Positions 23,899 to 33,052 of a DNA stretch of 64,000 nt are shown piece by piece (the first letter of the stretch is position 1; each line of letters starts with the position of its first letter). Under the pieces are notes generated by a model. It made no database searches and was not told the origin of the DNA. It saw nothing but the letters and a program-made list of their open reading frames with translations. The DNA is from Myxococcus llanfairpwllgwyngyllgogerychwyrndrobwllllantysiliogogogochensis. GTDB taxonomy: Bacteria > Myxococcota > Myxococcia > Myxococcales > Myxococcaceae. The translations under genes were made by a program, and so were the position numbers. Where the stretch lies: positions 29,941 to 93,940 of the forward strand of contig NZ_VIFM01000009.1 in the NCBI RefSeq assembly GCF_006636215.1. The letters are read 5' to 3'.

Positions 23899-26393
23899 GA
23901 CAGCGGTGGGTGGTCGTCCTCTTCCTGGCGCTCATGGCGTCGGGCTGCCTGAAGCGGCAGGGGCCGCCGGTGCTGGCGCCCGAGGGCACCGTGGTGGCGG
24001 TGGCCTATATCCGGGACGACGCGCAGCGACGCGGCACCGTGGCGCAGGTCCCCGAAGGCGTCCGTCAGCGCGTTCTGGAGGCGCTGGCCAAACGCAACCT
24101 CCAGGTGCAGGAGGTGCCCTACGAGCGGTACGCCACCGACTTCGCGAAGGTGACGGATTCGCAGCGCCGCTTCGCGATGCTCAAGGCGCAGGCCCCGGAG
24201 GCTCCGCTGCTGCTGCTGGTGGAGACGCGGGTGTCGTTCTTCGGCCAGGTGGGTGGGCGCTTCTCCTGGGACGTGTATGTGAAGACGACGGCGAACCGCG
24301 CCACGTCCACGCTGGAGCCGACCAGTGATTTGCAGGACTACGGCGCCGCGCTCCAGTTCGACCAGCAGCGCGAGGACGACGCGCAGAACGAGGTGTCCCG
24401 GCAGATTTCGGGACAGGCAGCCGCGCTGTTCGACTCGTTCCTCGCCTCTCCCATGCTCGTGCCGAACACGGAAGGGGGCCCTGGCGTGGTGCCCGGCCTG
24501 GACGCGCCAGCCGGCGAGGGAATCGAGCCGGGCAAGAGCACGCCGACGGAGCTGCCGCCTCCCGGGCCCGAGGCTCCTCCCGTGCCGCCTCCCTCTCCCG
24601 CGCCGTACAGGGGCCTGTGGACGCCGCCAGCCGGAGACGCCATCTACTTCGTGATGGTGGACCGCTTCTCCAACGGGGACGCGGGCAATGACGGGACGGT
24701 GGATGCGAAGGACGCGCAGGCCTTTCACGGCGGAGACCTGCGGGGTGTCATCGACCGACTGGACGGGCTGAAGTCGCTCGGTGTCCGCACGGTGTGGCTT
24801 TCACCCGTCTTCCAGATGCGGACGGAGAAGTTCTACGGCTACGGCGCCTTCCACGGCTACTGGGTGGAGGACTTCGGGCGGGTGGAGCCGCGCTTCGGTG
24901 ACGAGGCCCTGCTGACGCGGCTGTCGGACGAGCTGCGCCGCCGGGATATGCGGCTGGTGCTGGACGTGGTGCTCAACCACGTGGGCCCGGAGACGCGGCT
25001 CACGCGCGAGAAGCCCGAGTGGTTCCACGGCCTGGGGCCCATCGACAACTGGAATGACTCGCGCGAGCTGGTGATGCGCGACGTGCACGGGCTGCCGGAC
25101 CTGGCGGTGGAGCAGGAGGCGGTCTACGCGCACCTGCTGTCGAAGTCGCTGAAGTGGGTGGACGCGGTGAAGCCCGCGGGCTTCCGCCTGGACGCCGTCA
25201 AGCACCTGCCGATGGACTTCTGGGCCCGCTACAACGACGACCTGCGCGCGCACGCGGGCAACGACTTCCTCCTCCTGGGCGAGCTGCTGGACGGCGACCC
25301 GGTGCTGCTCGCGCGGGTGATGAAGGAGGGCCGCTTCGGGACGATGTTCGACTTCCCGCTGGCCTTCGCGCTGGTGGATGTCTTCTGTCGGGGCCGCTCG
25401 CCGGCGCACCTGGGCGCGGTCCTCTTCAACGACCGGCTGAACCCGGCGCCCGGCTCCCTGGTGACGCTGCTGGACAACCACGATTTGCCCCGCGTCATGA
25501 GCGAGTGCGGCGGCGACGTGGAGAAGGTGAAGCGGGCGCTGGCGGTGCAGCTCACCGCGCGGGGGGTGCCGGCGCTGACGTACGGCATCGAGGAGGGGCT
25601 CACCGGCGCGAAGGAGCCGGAGAATCGGGGCGACATGCGCTTCACGCCGGACCACCCGCTGCGTGCGTGGATTGGTCGGCTGTTGGAAGCGCGGCGGGGC
25701 AGTGAGGCCCTCCAGCGTGGCGAGAGCTTGGTGCTCGCCGCCCGGGAGGACCTCTTCGCCTACGCCCGTGTGACTCCCGACGAAGCCGTGTTCATCGGCA
25801 TCAACTCCGGGACGAAGCCCCGGGATGTGTTCCTGCCGGAGGCGCTGGGCGAGGCCGGCCAGGGCGTGGACCCGCTGACGGGCTCGCTGGGCATGCTGGG
25901 GCGGCTCGCCGAGTCCGCGTATTTCCACGTCACGAATCCGCCCGGTCAGGTGACGCTGCGTCGGCTGACGCCGCGCACTCCGGGTGGTTTCGCGGCGCTC
26001 GCCCAGAAGGCGCGGGCGTGGTCGCGCGGCGAAGGCGAGCGGCGCACCGTGGTGCTCGCGACGGGCGATGCGTCCGTGCGAGTGGTGGGCGGCGGGCCGG
26101 AGCTGGGCGGGTGGAAGGCCGAGCGCTCGCTGCGCCCCGAGGCCGGCGCGGTGACACTGTCGCTGCCCGTGGGGGGCGTCTTCGAGTACAAGCTCGTCCG
26201 CGACGACGGCCCGGGGAAGTTCTCCTGGGAAGCGGGACCCAACCGTCTGCTCTACGTTCCCCAGTCGGATGAGTCCGACGTCGCGAGCCAGGAGCCCCTT
26301 CGCGTGGAAGTGGCCTGGGAGCAGCGCCCCGCTGCCGCGGCACCGTGGTCCCTCATCCGTCCCATCCTTCTCCGCTCCCGACCGGAGCTTTGA
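23889..26393 (+). CDS. alpha-amylase lipoprotein with unknown N-terminal domain and CBM20-like C-terminus
   Basis: The 834-residue protein has a lipobox (LMASGC, Cys19). Residues about 25-210 form a domain I cannot name (VVAVAYIRDD..., LLLLVETRVSFFGQ). A Pro-rich linker follows (about 215-245), then a GH13 amylase barrel (about 245-660) with nucleophile Asp435 in GFRLDAV, acid/base Glu465 in LLGELLDG and Asp532 in DNHDLPR. The last region (about 700-810, VVGGGPELGGWKAERS...FEYKLVRDD) looks like a CBM20 starch-binding fold. It should hydrolyse alpha-1,4-glucan at the surface. It overlaps the barrel gene by 10 bases. Confidence 0.9.
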   Translation: MVLRQRWVVVLFLALMASGCLKRQGPPVLAPEGTVVAVAYIRDDAQRRGTVAQVPEGVRQRVLEALAKRNLQVQEVPYERYATDFAKVTDSQRRFAMLKAQAPEAPLLLLVETRVSFFGQVGGRFSWDVYVKTTANRATSTLEPTSDLQDYGAALQFDQQREDDAQNEVSRQISGQAAALFDSFLASPMLVPNTEGGPGVVPGLDAPAGEGIEPGKSTPTELPPPGPEAPPVPPPSPAPYRGLWTPPAGDAIYFVMVDRFSNGDAGNDGTVDAKDAQAFHGGDLRGVIDRLDGLKSLGVRTVWLSPVFQMRTEKFYGYGAFHGYWVEDFGRVEPRFGDEALLTRLSDELRRRDMRLVLDVVLNHVGPETRLTREKPEWFHGLGPIDNWNDSRELVMRDVHGLPDLAVEQEAVYAHLLSKSLKWVDAVKPAGFRLDAVKHLPMDFWARYNDDLRAHAGNDFLLLGELLDGDPVLLARVMKEGRFGTMFDFPLAFALVDVFCRGRSPAHLGAVLFNDRLNPAPGSLVTLLDNHDLPRVMSECGGDVEKVKRALAVQLTARGVPALTYGIEEGLTGAKEPENRGDMRFTPDHPLRAWIGRLLEARRGSEALQRGESLVLAAREDLFAYARVTPDEAVFIGINSGTKPRDVFLPEALGEAGQGVDPLTGSLGMLGRLAESAYFHVTNPPGQVTLRRLTPRTPGGFAALAQKARAWSRGEGERRTVVLATGDASVRVVGGGPELGGWKAERSLRPEAGAVTLSLPVGGVFEYKLVRDDGPGKFSWEAGPNRLLYVPQSDESDVASQEPLRVEVAWEQRPAAAAPWSLIRPILLRSRPEL

Positions 26394-26406
26394 CCCAGAG
26401 CCTGAA

Positions 26407-27453
26407 GTGAACGACCGACTCCTCCGCGCCGCACGCCGCCAGCCCACCGACACCACGCCCGTGTGGCTCATGCGTCAGGCGGGCCGCTACCTGCCCGAGT
26501 ACCGGGCCATCCGCGGCAACATCGCCTTCCTGGACCTGTGCAAGCACCCGGACCTGGCCGCCGAAGTGACGGTGCAGCCGGTGACACGGCTGGGCGTGGA
26601 CGCGGCCATCATCTTCTCCGACATCCTGATTCCCGTGGAGGCGATGGGAATCACGCTGGAGCTGGGGGACAAGGGCCCGCACTTCCCGGAGCCCGTGCGC
26701 ACCGCGGCGGACATCGACAAGCTGGGCGTGCCGGACCCGGTGGAGGGCACGGGCTTCGTGGCGGAGGCCATCCGCCGCACGCGCAAGGCGCTCAACGACT
26801 CCGTGCCCGTCATCGGCTTCGCGGGCGCGCCCTTCACGCTGGCCGCGTACATGGTGGAGGGCGGCGGCTCCAAGAGCTACATCCTTATCAAGCGGCTGAT
26901 GTTCGAGCAGCCCGCGCTCGCGCACCGCCTGTTCGGCAAGCTCACCGACACGCTCATCCCCTACCTCAAGATGCAGGTGGAGGCGGGCGCGAGCATCGTC
27001 CAGATTTTCGACTCGTGGGGCGGTGAGCTGTCGCCGTGGGACTACGAGCGCTTCTGTCTGCCCTACCTGACGCGCATGGTGTCCGAGCTGAAGGCCACCG
27101 GCGTGCCCGTCATCGTCTTCGGCGTGGGCATGTCCACGCACCTGCCGCTGCTCCAGCGCACGGGCGCGGACGTGGTGGGCCTGGACTGGACGCTGCCCAT
27201 GGACGAAGGCCGGCGCGTGCTGGGGCCGGACATCGCCGTCCAGGGCAATCTGGACCCGCTGCACCTGTTCCTTCCGCGTGAGGAATTGGATGGGCGCGTC
27301 AAAGACATCCTCCTGCGCGCGGGCCCCGTGGGGCACATCTTCAACCTGGGCCACGGCATCCTCCCGCCCACGGACCCCGAGGCCGCGAAGTTCGCCGTGG
27401 AGGCCGTGCACCGCCACGGCTTCGCGCTTCGTCAGGGAACGCTGACGCCGTAA
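26407..27453 (+). CDS. hemE: uroporphyrinogen decarboxylase
   Basis: The 348-residue cytoplasmic enzyme removes four carboxyl groups from uroporphyrinogen III to give coproporphyrinogen III in haem synthesis. The N-terminal signature PVWLMRQAGRYLPEYR carries the substrate-binding arginines, FSDILIP holds the conserved Asp, and GFAGAPFTLAAYMVEG and HIFNLGHGILP are the other family signatures. Length is the usual 340-355. The start is GTG at 26407 (VNDRLLRAARRQP), 13 bases after the amylase stop; a longer reading frame into the amylase gene lacks homology. Its closeness to the amylase suggests read-through transcription rather than shared function. Confidence 0.95.
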   Translation: MNDRLLRAARRQPTDTTPVWLMRQAGRYLPEYRAIRGNIAFLDLCKHPDLAAEVTVQPVTRLGVDAAIIFSDILIPVEAMGITLELGDKGPHFPEPVRTAADIDKLGVPDPVEGTGFVAEAIRRTRKALNDSVPVIGFAGAPFTLAAYMVEGGGSKSYILIKRLMFEQPALAHRLFGKLTDTLIPYLKMQVEAGASIVQIFDSWGGELSPWDYERFCLPYLTRMVSELKATGVPVIVFGVGMSTHLPLLQRTGADVVGLDWTLPMDEGRRVLGPDIAVQGNLDPLHLFLPREELDGRVKDILLRAGPVGHIFNLGHGILPPTDPEAAKFAVEAVHRHGFALRQGTLTP

Positions 27454-27502
27454 AGCTTCAGGGCCGCTGCGCGCCGTCTGGGAATGCGCGCGGCCCGACG
27501 TA

Positions 27503-27546
27503 ACCTTTCACGCCACACGGAGTTCGACTCTTGTGGCGTGAAAGGT
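27503..27546. repeat. perfect 15-bp inverted repeat after hemE
   Basis: Arms 27503-27517 and 27532-27546 are perfect complements with a 14-base loop, about 50 bases past hemE and 170 bases before the next start. It may be the hemE terminator or a binding site. No T-run follows. The rest of the 262-base gap shows no gene. Confidence 0.55.
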
Positions 27547-27715
27547 CTCTGCGCGAGGCATTGAGCGGTGCGTCATCCCCGCAATGTCTTTGTTTGGTTT
27601 TGGGCACGAGCATTGCTCCCTCGCCGGCCGCAGCCCGCCATTCATTCACTCATCTCGATTCTGACCTCTTCGACCCGGACCGGTGCGGCTGAACCCGCGG
27701 CACCACGAGGAGCGT

Positions 27716-29230
27716 ATGCAACATCGTCACTCACACCCCCGAACCACCCTTGGCTCAGCCATCACCTTGTTGGCCCTGATGGCCTTCACCTGGAGCGGCA
27801 CCGCCCAGGCGCAGACCTTCACCCACGGCGTCGCGGACGGCTTCGTGCTGCCCACCGAGCCGGTGTCGCCCAGCACGGGCATGCTCAACTACATCGCGGC
27901 GAACTACACCTTCCCCGGCTCGCGTGCCTTCGACGACACGAGCATCGACCGGTGGTTCGCCACCACCTTCACCAACCTGCGTCGCAATGGCCCCATCTGT
28001 GGCGCCACCCTGCGCATGTCGGTGCGCAACCTGGGCAGCAATGACTCCATGGGTCTGCTGTTCATGGGCCCCGCGGGCACGCAGGTCGCCACCGGCTTTG
28101 GCGACTCCCTGACGAACCTGGGCATCGCCTTTGGCGCCACGGGCACCATCAACCTCAACCTGGCGGCGCTCCCCGGCGCGGTCAACCTCATCCCCACCCT
28201 CAACGCGCAGGGTTTCGTGGATGTCATCGTCCAGGACGACTCCGCGGTGGACTTCGTCTCGCTCACCATCACCCAGTGCCGCGTGGACGTGTACTCCAAG
28301 GACAACGGCAGCGACTTCGGCCTCACGCCGACGGTGGACCCCATCTGGATCAGCCCCGACATCCGCGTCTGCCAGACGGCCGGCTGCGTGGGCCACCAGA
28401 ACCCGGAGTTCGGCCAGACGAACTTCGTCTACGTGACGCTGCGCAACAACGGTCCGCTCGTACCCCCGGGCAACCCGGCGAGTGGCACGCTGCTCGTCTA
28501 TTACACCGGCTCCGGTGGCGCGGCCGTGTGGCCCACGGACTGGGCGCCCATTGGCACCATCGCCGTCAGCATCCCCGCGGGCGCCACGCAGGAGTTCATG
28601 GTGCCCTGGACGGGCGTGCCGGCGCCGGGCCACTACTGCCTGCTGTCGCGGTGGGTGTCGACGCAGGACCCGATGACGCTGGTGGAGGTTGCGGGCTCCA
28701 ACACGCTCAACAACACGCGTTGGAACAACAACCTGGCGTGGAAGAACATCAACGTGGTGAACCTGACGCCGTTCGCGCCCGCGAGCGAGTACGACTTCCG
28801 TCTGCGCAACCTGCTGCGTGACGCCCACGGCACGGCGGCCCTGGAGGTTCGCATTCCGGACCGCACCGGCGGCCCGTCCTTCCTGGATCGCGGCCAGCTC
28901 TTCCTGACCCTGCCCGAGGAGCTGTGGGCGCGCTGGCAGCACCAGGGCACGGGCTTCGAGGTGGTGGGCGAGCGCCAGGTGCGCATCGTCAACCCGAACG
29001 GCGCGCGGCTGGAGGGCCTGATTCTGGACCCGAACGGCGCTCACCATGTCGGCGTGCGCTTCGTCGCGCAGGTGACTGATGCGGACCAGGGCAAGTTCGC
29101 GGTGGACCTGGTCCAGCACTCGGCCAGCGAGGAGAAGCCGGACAAGGTCGAAGAGGCGGGTGGCGTGCGCTTCGACATCACCGTGGGTCCGCAGTCGGAC
29201 ACCGGCGCGGGCACCAACGCGAAGAAGTAG
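27716..29230 (+). CDS. secreted protein with CARDB-like domain
   Basis: The 504-residue protein begins with a Sec signal peptide (residues 1-33, ending GTAQAQ). The first part (about 40-200) is a beta-rich region (GVADGFVLPTEPV..., ICGATLRMSVRN). A middle section (about 210-355) has ISPDIRVC...FVYVTLRNNGPLVPP and W....IP.GATQEFMVPW, which fits a CARDB-type cell-adhesion Ig domain. The end is a hydrophilic region after DFRLRNLLRD. A clean ribosome-binding site (GAGGAG) precedes the ATG. Function is unknown; an extracellular structural or adhesion role is the most that can be inferred. Confidence 0.75.
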   Translation: MQHRHSHPRTTLGSAITLLALMAFTWSGTAQAQTFTHGVADGFVLPTEPVSPSTGMLNYIAANYTFPGSRAFDDTSIDRWFATTFTNLRRNGPICGATLRMSVRNLGSNDSMGLLFMGPAGTQVATGFGDSLTNLGIAFGATGTINLNLAALPGAVNLIPTLNAQGFVDVIVQDDSAVDFVSLTITQCRVDVYSKDNGSDFGLTPTVDPIWISPDIRVCQTAGCVGHQNPEFGQTNFVYVTLRNNGPLVPPGNPASGTLLVYYTGSGGAAVWPTDWAPIGTIAVSIPAGATQEFMVPWTGVPAPGHYCLLSRWVSTQDPMTLVEVAGSNTLNNTRWNNNLAWKNINVVNLTPFAPASEYDFRLRNLLRDAHGTAALEVRIPDRTGGPSFLDRGQLFLTLPEELWARWQHQGTGFEVVGERQVRIVNPNGARLEGLILDPNGAHHVGVRFVAQVTDADQGKFAVDLVQHSASEEKPDKVEEAGGVRFDITVGPQSDTGAGTNAKK

Positions 29231-29345
29231 GTGAACGGGGCCCGGCCCCGTGAGTAGTCGGACGAGGGGGTGGAGGTGCCCGTCATGGGTCCTTCGCCCC
29301 CTCGCTCTATGGAGGGCCGGACGCGCCTCGCGACAAGTGCTCGCG

Positions 29346-29399
29346 GATTGACTCTTGAGTCAATCGCGGGTTGACGCGGCGCATCACCGCCCGTTAGAT
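29346..29399 (+). promoter_or_regulatory. promoter of fadIJ with adjoining palindrome
   Basis: TTGACG at 29371-29376 and TTAGAT at 29394-29399 are separated by exactly 17 bases, a good sigma70 promoter 37 bases before the fadI ATG. Immediately upstream, 29346-29365 is a perfect 9-2-9 palindrome (GATTGACTC TT GAGTCAATC), a likely operator. A TetR/FadR-type acyl-CoA-responsive regulator would be expected; none is encoded nearby. Confidence 0.6.
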
Positions 29400-29435
29400 G
29401 GGCCTCACTCGTCGTCGCAGGAGGGTGAGGCACAC

Positions 29436-30737
29436 ATGGCAAGCGAGAAGCGTAACGGTCACCGCAGGGTGGCCATCGTCCGCGGCCTGCGGACCCCATT
29501 CGTCAAGGCGGGCACTGTCTTCGCCGGGCTCACCGCGTTGGACCTGGGCCGCATGGTGGTCCAGGAGCTGGTGCAGCGCTCGGACCTGGACCCGAACGTC
29601 ATCGACCAGCTGGTGTTCGGCACGGTGATTCCGTCGCTGACCGCGCCGTCCATCGCCCGCGAAGTCGTCATCGCCGCGGGCCTGCCGATGAAGATTGAAG
29701 CGGCGACGGTGACGAAGGCCTGCGCGACGTCCATCCAGGCGATGACGACGGCGGCCAACTCGATTGCGGTGGGCGAGGTGGACGTGGCCATCGCCGGCGG
29801 CACCGAGGCGATGTCGGACGCGCCCGTGTTCACCAGCCGGCCCCTGGCGCATGCGCTGGCGGCGGCCTCCAAGGGGCGCTCGCTGCCAGAGAAGCTCAGG
29901 CCCTTCCAGAAGCTCAAGGCGACAGATCTGGTGCCGGTGCCGCCCGCCATCGCCGAGTACTCCACGGGCCTGTCCATGGGCGAGAGCGCGGAGAAGATGG
30001 CCAAGGAGAACGGCATCTCCCGCGACGAGCAGGACCGGATTGCATGGGCGTCGCACCGCAACGCGGCGGCGGCCTGGAAGGACGGGCGCTTCGACAACGA
30101 GGTGATGCACGTCTCGGTGCCGCCCCAGTACGAGCAGACGGTGACTCGCGACAACATCATCCGCGAGGACTCCACGCTGGAGGCACTGGGCAAGCTCAAG
30201 CCGGTGTTCGACCGCAAGTATGGCACCGTCACCGCGGGCAACGCGTCGCCGCTCACGGATGGCGCCGCCGCGCTGCTGTTGATGAGCGAGGAGCGGGCGA
30301 GGGCGTTGGGGTACGAGCCGCTGGGCTACCTGCGCTCGCACGCGTACGCGGCCACGGACCCGGGAGACCAGCTGTTGCAGGGGCCGGTGTACGCGGTGCC
30401 CACGGCGCTCAAGCGCGCGGGCATGAAGCTTTCGGACATCGACCTGGTGGAGATGCACGAGGCCTTCGCCGCGCAGGTGGGCAGCAACCTCCAGGCGCTC
30501 GCGTCCAAGGCGTTCGCGAAGAAGGCGGGCTGGAGCGAGCCGGTGGGGGAGATTGACCGCGAGCGGCTCAACGTCACGGGCGGCTCCATCGCCATTGGCC
30601 ATCCCTTCGGGGCCACGGGGGCGCGCATCGTCACGCAGGCCCTCAACGAGCTGAAGCGTCGGAACAAGAACACGGTGATGTGCACCGTCTGCGCCGCCGG
30701 CGGCCTGGGCGCCGTGGTGGTCCTGGAGCGTGCGTGA
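29436..30737 (+). CDS. fadI: 3-ketoacyl-CoA thiolase, FadI type
   Basis: The 433-residue enzyme cleaves 3-ketoacyl-CoA with CoA, the last step of beta-oxidation. Visible motifs are the acyl-accepting Cys in VTKACATSIQAM near residue 95, NVTGGSIAIGHPFGATG with the catalytic His, and CAAGGLGA with the second Cys near the end. Length matches FadI (about 430) rather than the shorter FadA. GGAGG lies 9 bases before the ATG at 29436. Its stop overlaps the fadJ start by one base (TGATG), so the two subunits are made together. Confidence 0.93.
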   Translation: MASEKRNGHRRVAIVRGLRTPFVKAGTVFAGLTALDLGRMVVQELVQRSDLDPNVIDQLVFGTVIPSLTAPSIAREVVIAAGLPMKIEAATVTKACATSIQAMTTAANSIAVGEVDVAIAGGTEAMSDAPVFTSRPLAHALAAASKGRSLPEKLRPFQKLKATDLVPVPPAIAEYSTGLSMGESAEKMAKENGISRDEQDRIAWASHRNAAAAWKDGRFDNEVMHVSVPPQYEQTVTRDNIIREDSTLEALGKLKPVFDRKYGTVTAGNASPLTDGAAALLLMSEERARALGYEPLGYLRSHAYAATDPGDQLLQGPVYAVPTALKRAGMKLSDIDLVEMHEAFAAQVGSNLQALASKAFAKKAGWSEPVGEIDRERLNVTGGSIAIGHPFGATGARIVTQALNELKRRNKNTVMCTVCAAGGLGAVVVLERA

Positions 30738-32968
30738 TGGCCATCAAGATTGAAGAGCTGGAGGCGAAGCAGGGCTTCTCCCTCACCGTGGAGGACGGCG
30801 TCGCCGTCGTCTCGTTCGATTTGCCGGACTCGGCCGTCAACACGCTGTCCCCCGAGGTGGGCGCGGCCTTCACGCTCCTGCTGGAGGAGGTGGAGCGCGA
30901 GGCCCAGGTGAAGGCGGTGGTCTTCATCTCCGGCAAGAAGGACAACTTCGTCGCCGGGGCGAAGATCGACTACCTGCAGACGCTCAAGACGGCGGAGGAC
31001 GCCACCGCCATGAGCCAGCAGGGGCAGGTGGGCTTCGACCGGCTGGAGGCGTTCCCCAAGCCCGTTGTCGCGGCCATCCACGGCGCGTGTCTGGGCGGAG
31101 GCCTGGAGTGGGCGCTGGCGTGCCACTACCGCATCGCCACGGACAGCCCCAGGACGACGCTCGGCCTGCCGGAGGTGCAGCTCGGCTTGATTCCGGGTGC
31201 CGGCGGTACGCAGCGGCTGCCCGCGCTCATCGGTGTGCAGGCGGCGCTGGACCTCATCCTCACCGGGAAGAGCGTCAAGCCGTCCAAGGCGAAGAAGCTG
31301 GGCATCGTCGACGAGGTGGTGCCCACGCCCATCCTCCGCGCCATCGCGCTCCAGCGCGCCCGGGAGCTGGCCGCGGGCACGCTTACGCCCGAGCGCGCGC
31401 ACGGCCAGGGCTTCAAGGCGGTGGGGCAGAAGAAGGGCGTCGCGGGCTTCTTCCAGGGACTTGCGAACAAGGAGCTGTGGGCGGAGGTCGCCCTGGAGGA
31501 CAACCCGCTGGGCCGCAAGGTCCTCTTCGACCAGGCGCGCAAGCAGCTGAGGAAGAAGACGCGCGGCAAGTACCCGGCGCCGGAGAAGGCGTTGCAAGTC
31601 ATTCGCGTGGGCCTGGAGTCCGGGCGCAAGGCGGGCCTGGAGGCGGAGGCGAAGGCGTTCGGCGAACTGGTGATGTCGGACGTGTCGAAGCGACTGGTGG
31701 AGGTCTTCTTCGCGACCACGGCGCTGAAGAAGGAGAACGGCACGGCGGACGCCAGCGTGAAGCCGCGCGAGGTGAAGAAGGTCGCGGTGCTGGGCGGCGG
31801 GCTGATGGGTGGAGGCATCGCCTACGTGGCCGGTGTGCTCCAGGGCGCGCAGGTGCGGGTGAAGGACAAGGACGACGCGGGGGCCAGCCGCGCGATGAAG
31901 CAGGTGCAGGGCATCCTGGACGAGCGGGTGAAGCGGCGCTCGCTCACCTGGCGCGAGGCTGCGGCGAAGCAGGCGCGGATTACGGCCGGCACCGACTACA
32001 GCGGCTTCAAGGCGGCGGACCTGGTCATCGAGGCGGTGTTCGAGGACCTGAAGCTCAAGCACCGCATGCTCGCGGAGGTGGAGGCCGTCACCGGCCCCGA
32101 CGCCATCTTCGCGTCCAACACCTCCAGCATCCCGATTACCGAGCTGGCCAAGGGCAGCCAGCGGCCCGCGCAGGTCATCGGCATGCATTACTTCAGCCCG
32201 GTCAACAAGATGCCGCTGCTGGAGATCATCACCCACGCGGGCACCGCGGACTGGGTGACGGCCACCTGCGTGGAGGTGGGGCGCAAGCAGGGCAAGACGG
32301 TCATCGTCGTGAACGACGGGCCGGGCTTCTACACCTCGCGCATCCTCGCGCCGTACATGAACGAGGCCGCGCACCTGCTGGCCGAGGGCGCGGACATCGC
32401 CGCGCTGGACAAGGCGCTGGTGGAGTTCGGCTTCCCGGTGGGGCCGATGACGCTGTTGGACGAGGTGGGCATCGACGTGGCCCACAAGGTGGGGCCCATC
32501 ATGGAGGCGGCCTTCGGCAAGCGCATGTCGGCGCCGAAGTCGCTGGATGGCGTGGTGGCCGATGGCCGGCTGGGCCGCAAGAGCCAGAAGGGCTTCTACC
32601 TCTACGAGAACGGCAAGAAGAAGGAGGTGGACCCCACCGTCTACGCGCTCCTACCGCATGGCAAGGAGCGCAAGTCGTTCGATGCCTCGGAGATGGCGGA
32701 GCGACTGGTGTTCCAGATGGTGAACGAGGCCATCCGCTGCCTGGGCGAGGGAATCCTCCGCAGCGCGCGCGACGGCGACGTGGGCGCCATCTTCGGCCTG
32801 GGCTTCCCGCCGTTCCTCGGGGGCCCGTTCCACTTCGCCGACAGCATGGGGCCCGCGGAGTTGCTGCGGAAGCTGGAGCACTACCAGGACAAGCTCGGTG
32901 AGCGCTTCACGCCCGCGCCGCTCCTGGTGGAGATGGTGAAGGCAGGCAAGACGTTCTACCCGCGCTGA
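30737..32968 (+). CDS. fadJ: multifunctional fatty-acid oxidation enzyme, FadJ type
   Basis: The 743-residue protein has an enoyl-CoA hydratase/isomerase domain first (about 10-200, with NFVAGAKIDYL and HGACLGGGLEWALAC) and a 3-hydroxyacyl-CoA dehydrogenase second (about 350-740; VAVLGGGLMGGGIAY is the NAD site, NTSSIPITELA and GMHYFSPVNKMPLLEI follow). It performs hydration and dehydrogenation in the beta-oxidation spiral and should form a complex with FadI. A perfect hairpin terminator follows the stop. Confidence 0.94.
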   Translation: MAIKIEELEAKQGFSLTVEDGVAVVSFDLPDSAVNTLSPEVGAAFTLLLEEVEREAQVKAVVFISGKKDNFVAGAKIDYLQTLKTAEDATAMSQQGQVGFDRLEAFPKPVVAAIHGACLGGGLEWALACHYRIATDSPRTTLGLPEVQLGLIPGAGGTQRLPALIGVQAALDLILTGKSVKPSKAKKLGIVDEVVPTPILRAIALQRARELAAGTLTPERAHGQGFKAVGQKKGVAGFFQGLANKELWAEVALEDNPLGRKVLFDQARKQLRKKTRGKYPAPEKALQVIRVGLESGRKAGLEAEAKAFGELVMSDVSKRLVEVFFATTALKKENGTADASVKPREVKKVAVLGGGLMGGGIAYVAGVLQGAQVRVKDKDDAGASRAMKQVQGILDERVKRRSLTWREAAAKQARITAGTDYSGFKAADLVIEAVFEDLKLKHRMLAEVEAVTGPDAIFASNTSSIPITELAKGSQRPAQVIGMHYFSPVNKMPLLEIITHAGTADWVTATCVEVGRKQGKTVIVVNDGPGFYTSRILAPYMNEAAHLLAEGADIAALDKALVEFGFPVGPMTLLDEVGIDVAHKVGPIMEAAFGKRMSAPKSLDGVVADGRLGRKSQKGFYLYENGKKKEVDPTVYALLPHGKERKSFDASEMAERLVFQMVNEAIRCLGEGILRSARDGDVGAIFGLGFPPFLGGPFHFADSMGPAELLRKLEHYQDKLGERFTPAPLLVEMVKAGKTFYPR

Positions 32969-32978
32969 GCGCGAGGTG

Positions 32979-33011
32979 ACCGGGGTGGGGGGCGCGACTT
33001 CCCACCCCGGT
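32979..33011 (+). terminator. terminator of fadIJ
   Basis: Perfect 11-bp arms (32979-32989 and 33001-33011) with an 11-base loop begin 11 bases after the fadJ stop. Confidence 0.6.
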
Positions 33012-33052
33012 GCTTGACCGGGGCGGTGTTCTAGGAACAGCCTGCCGCCCGC

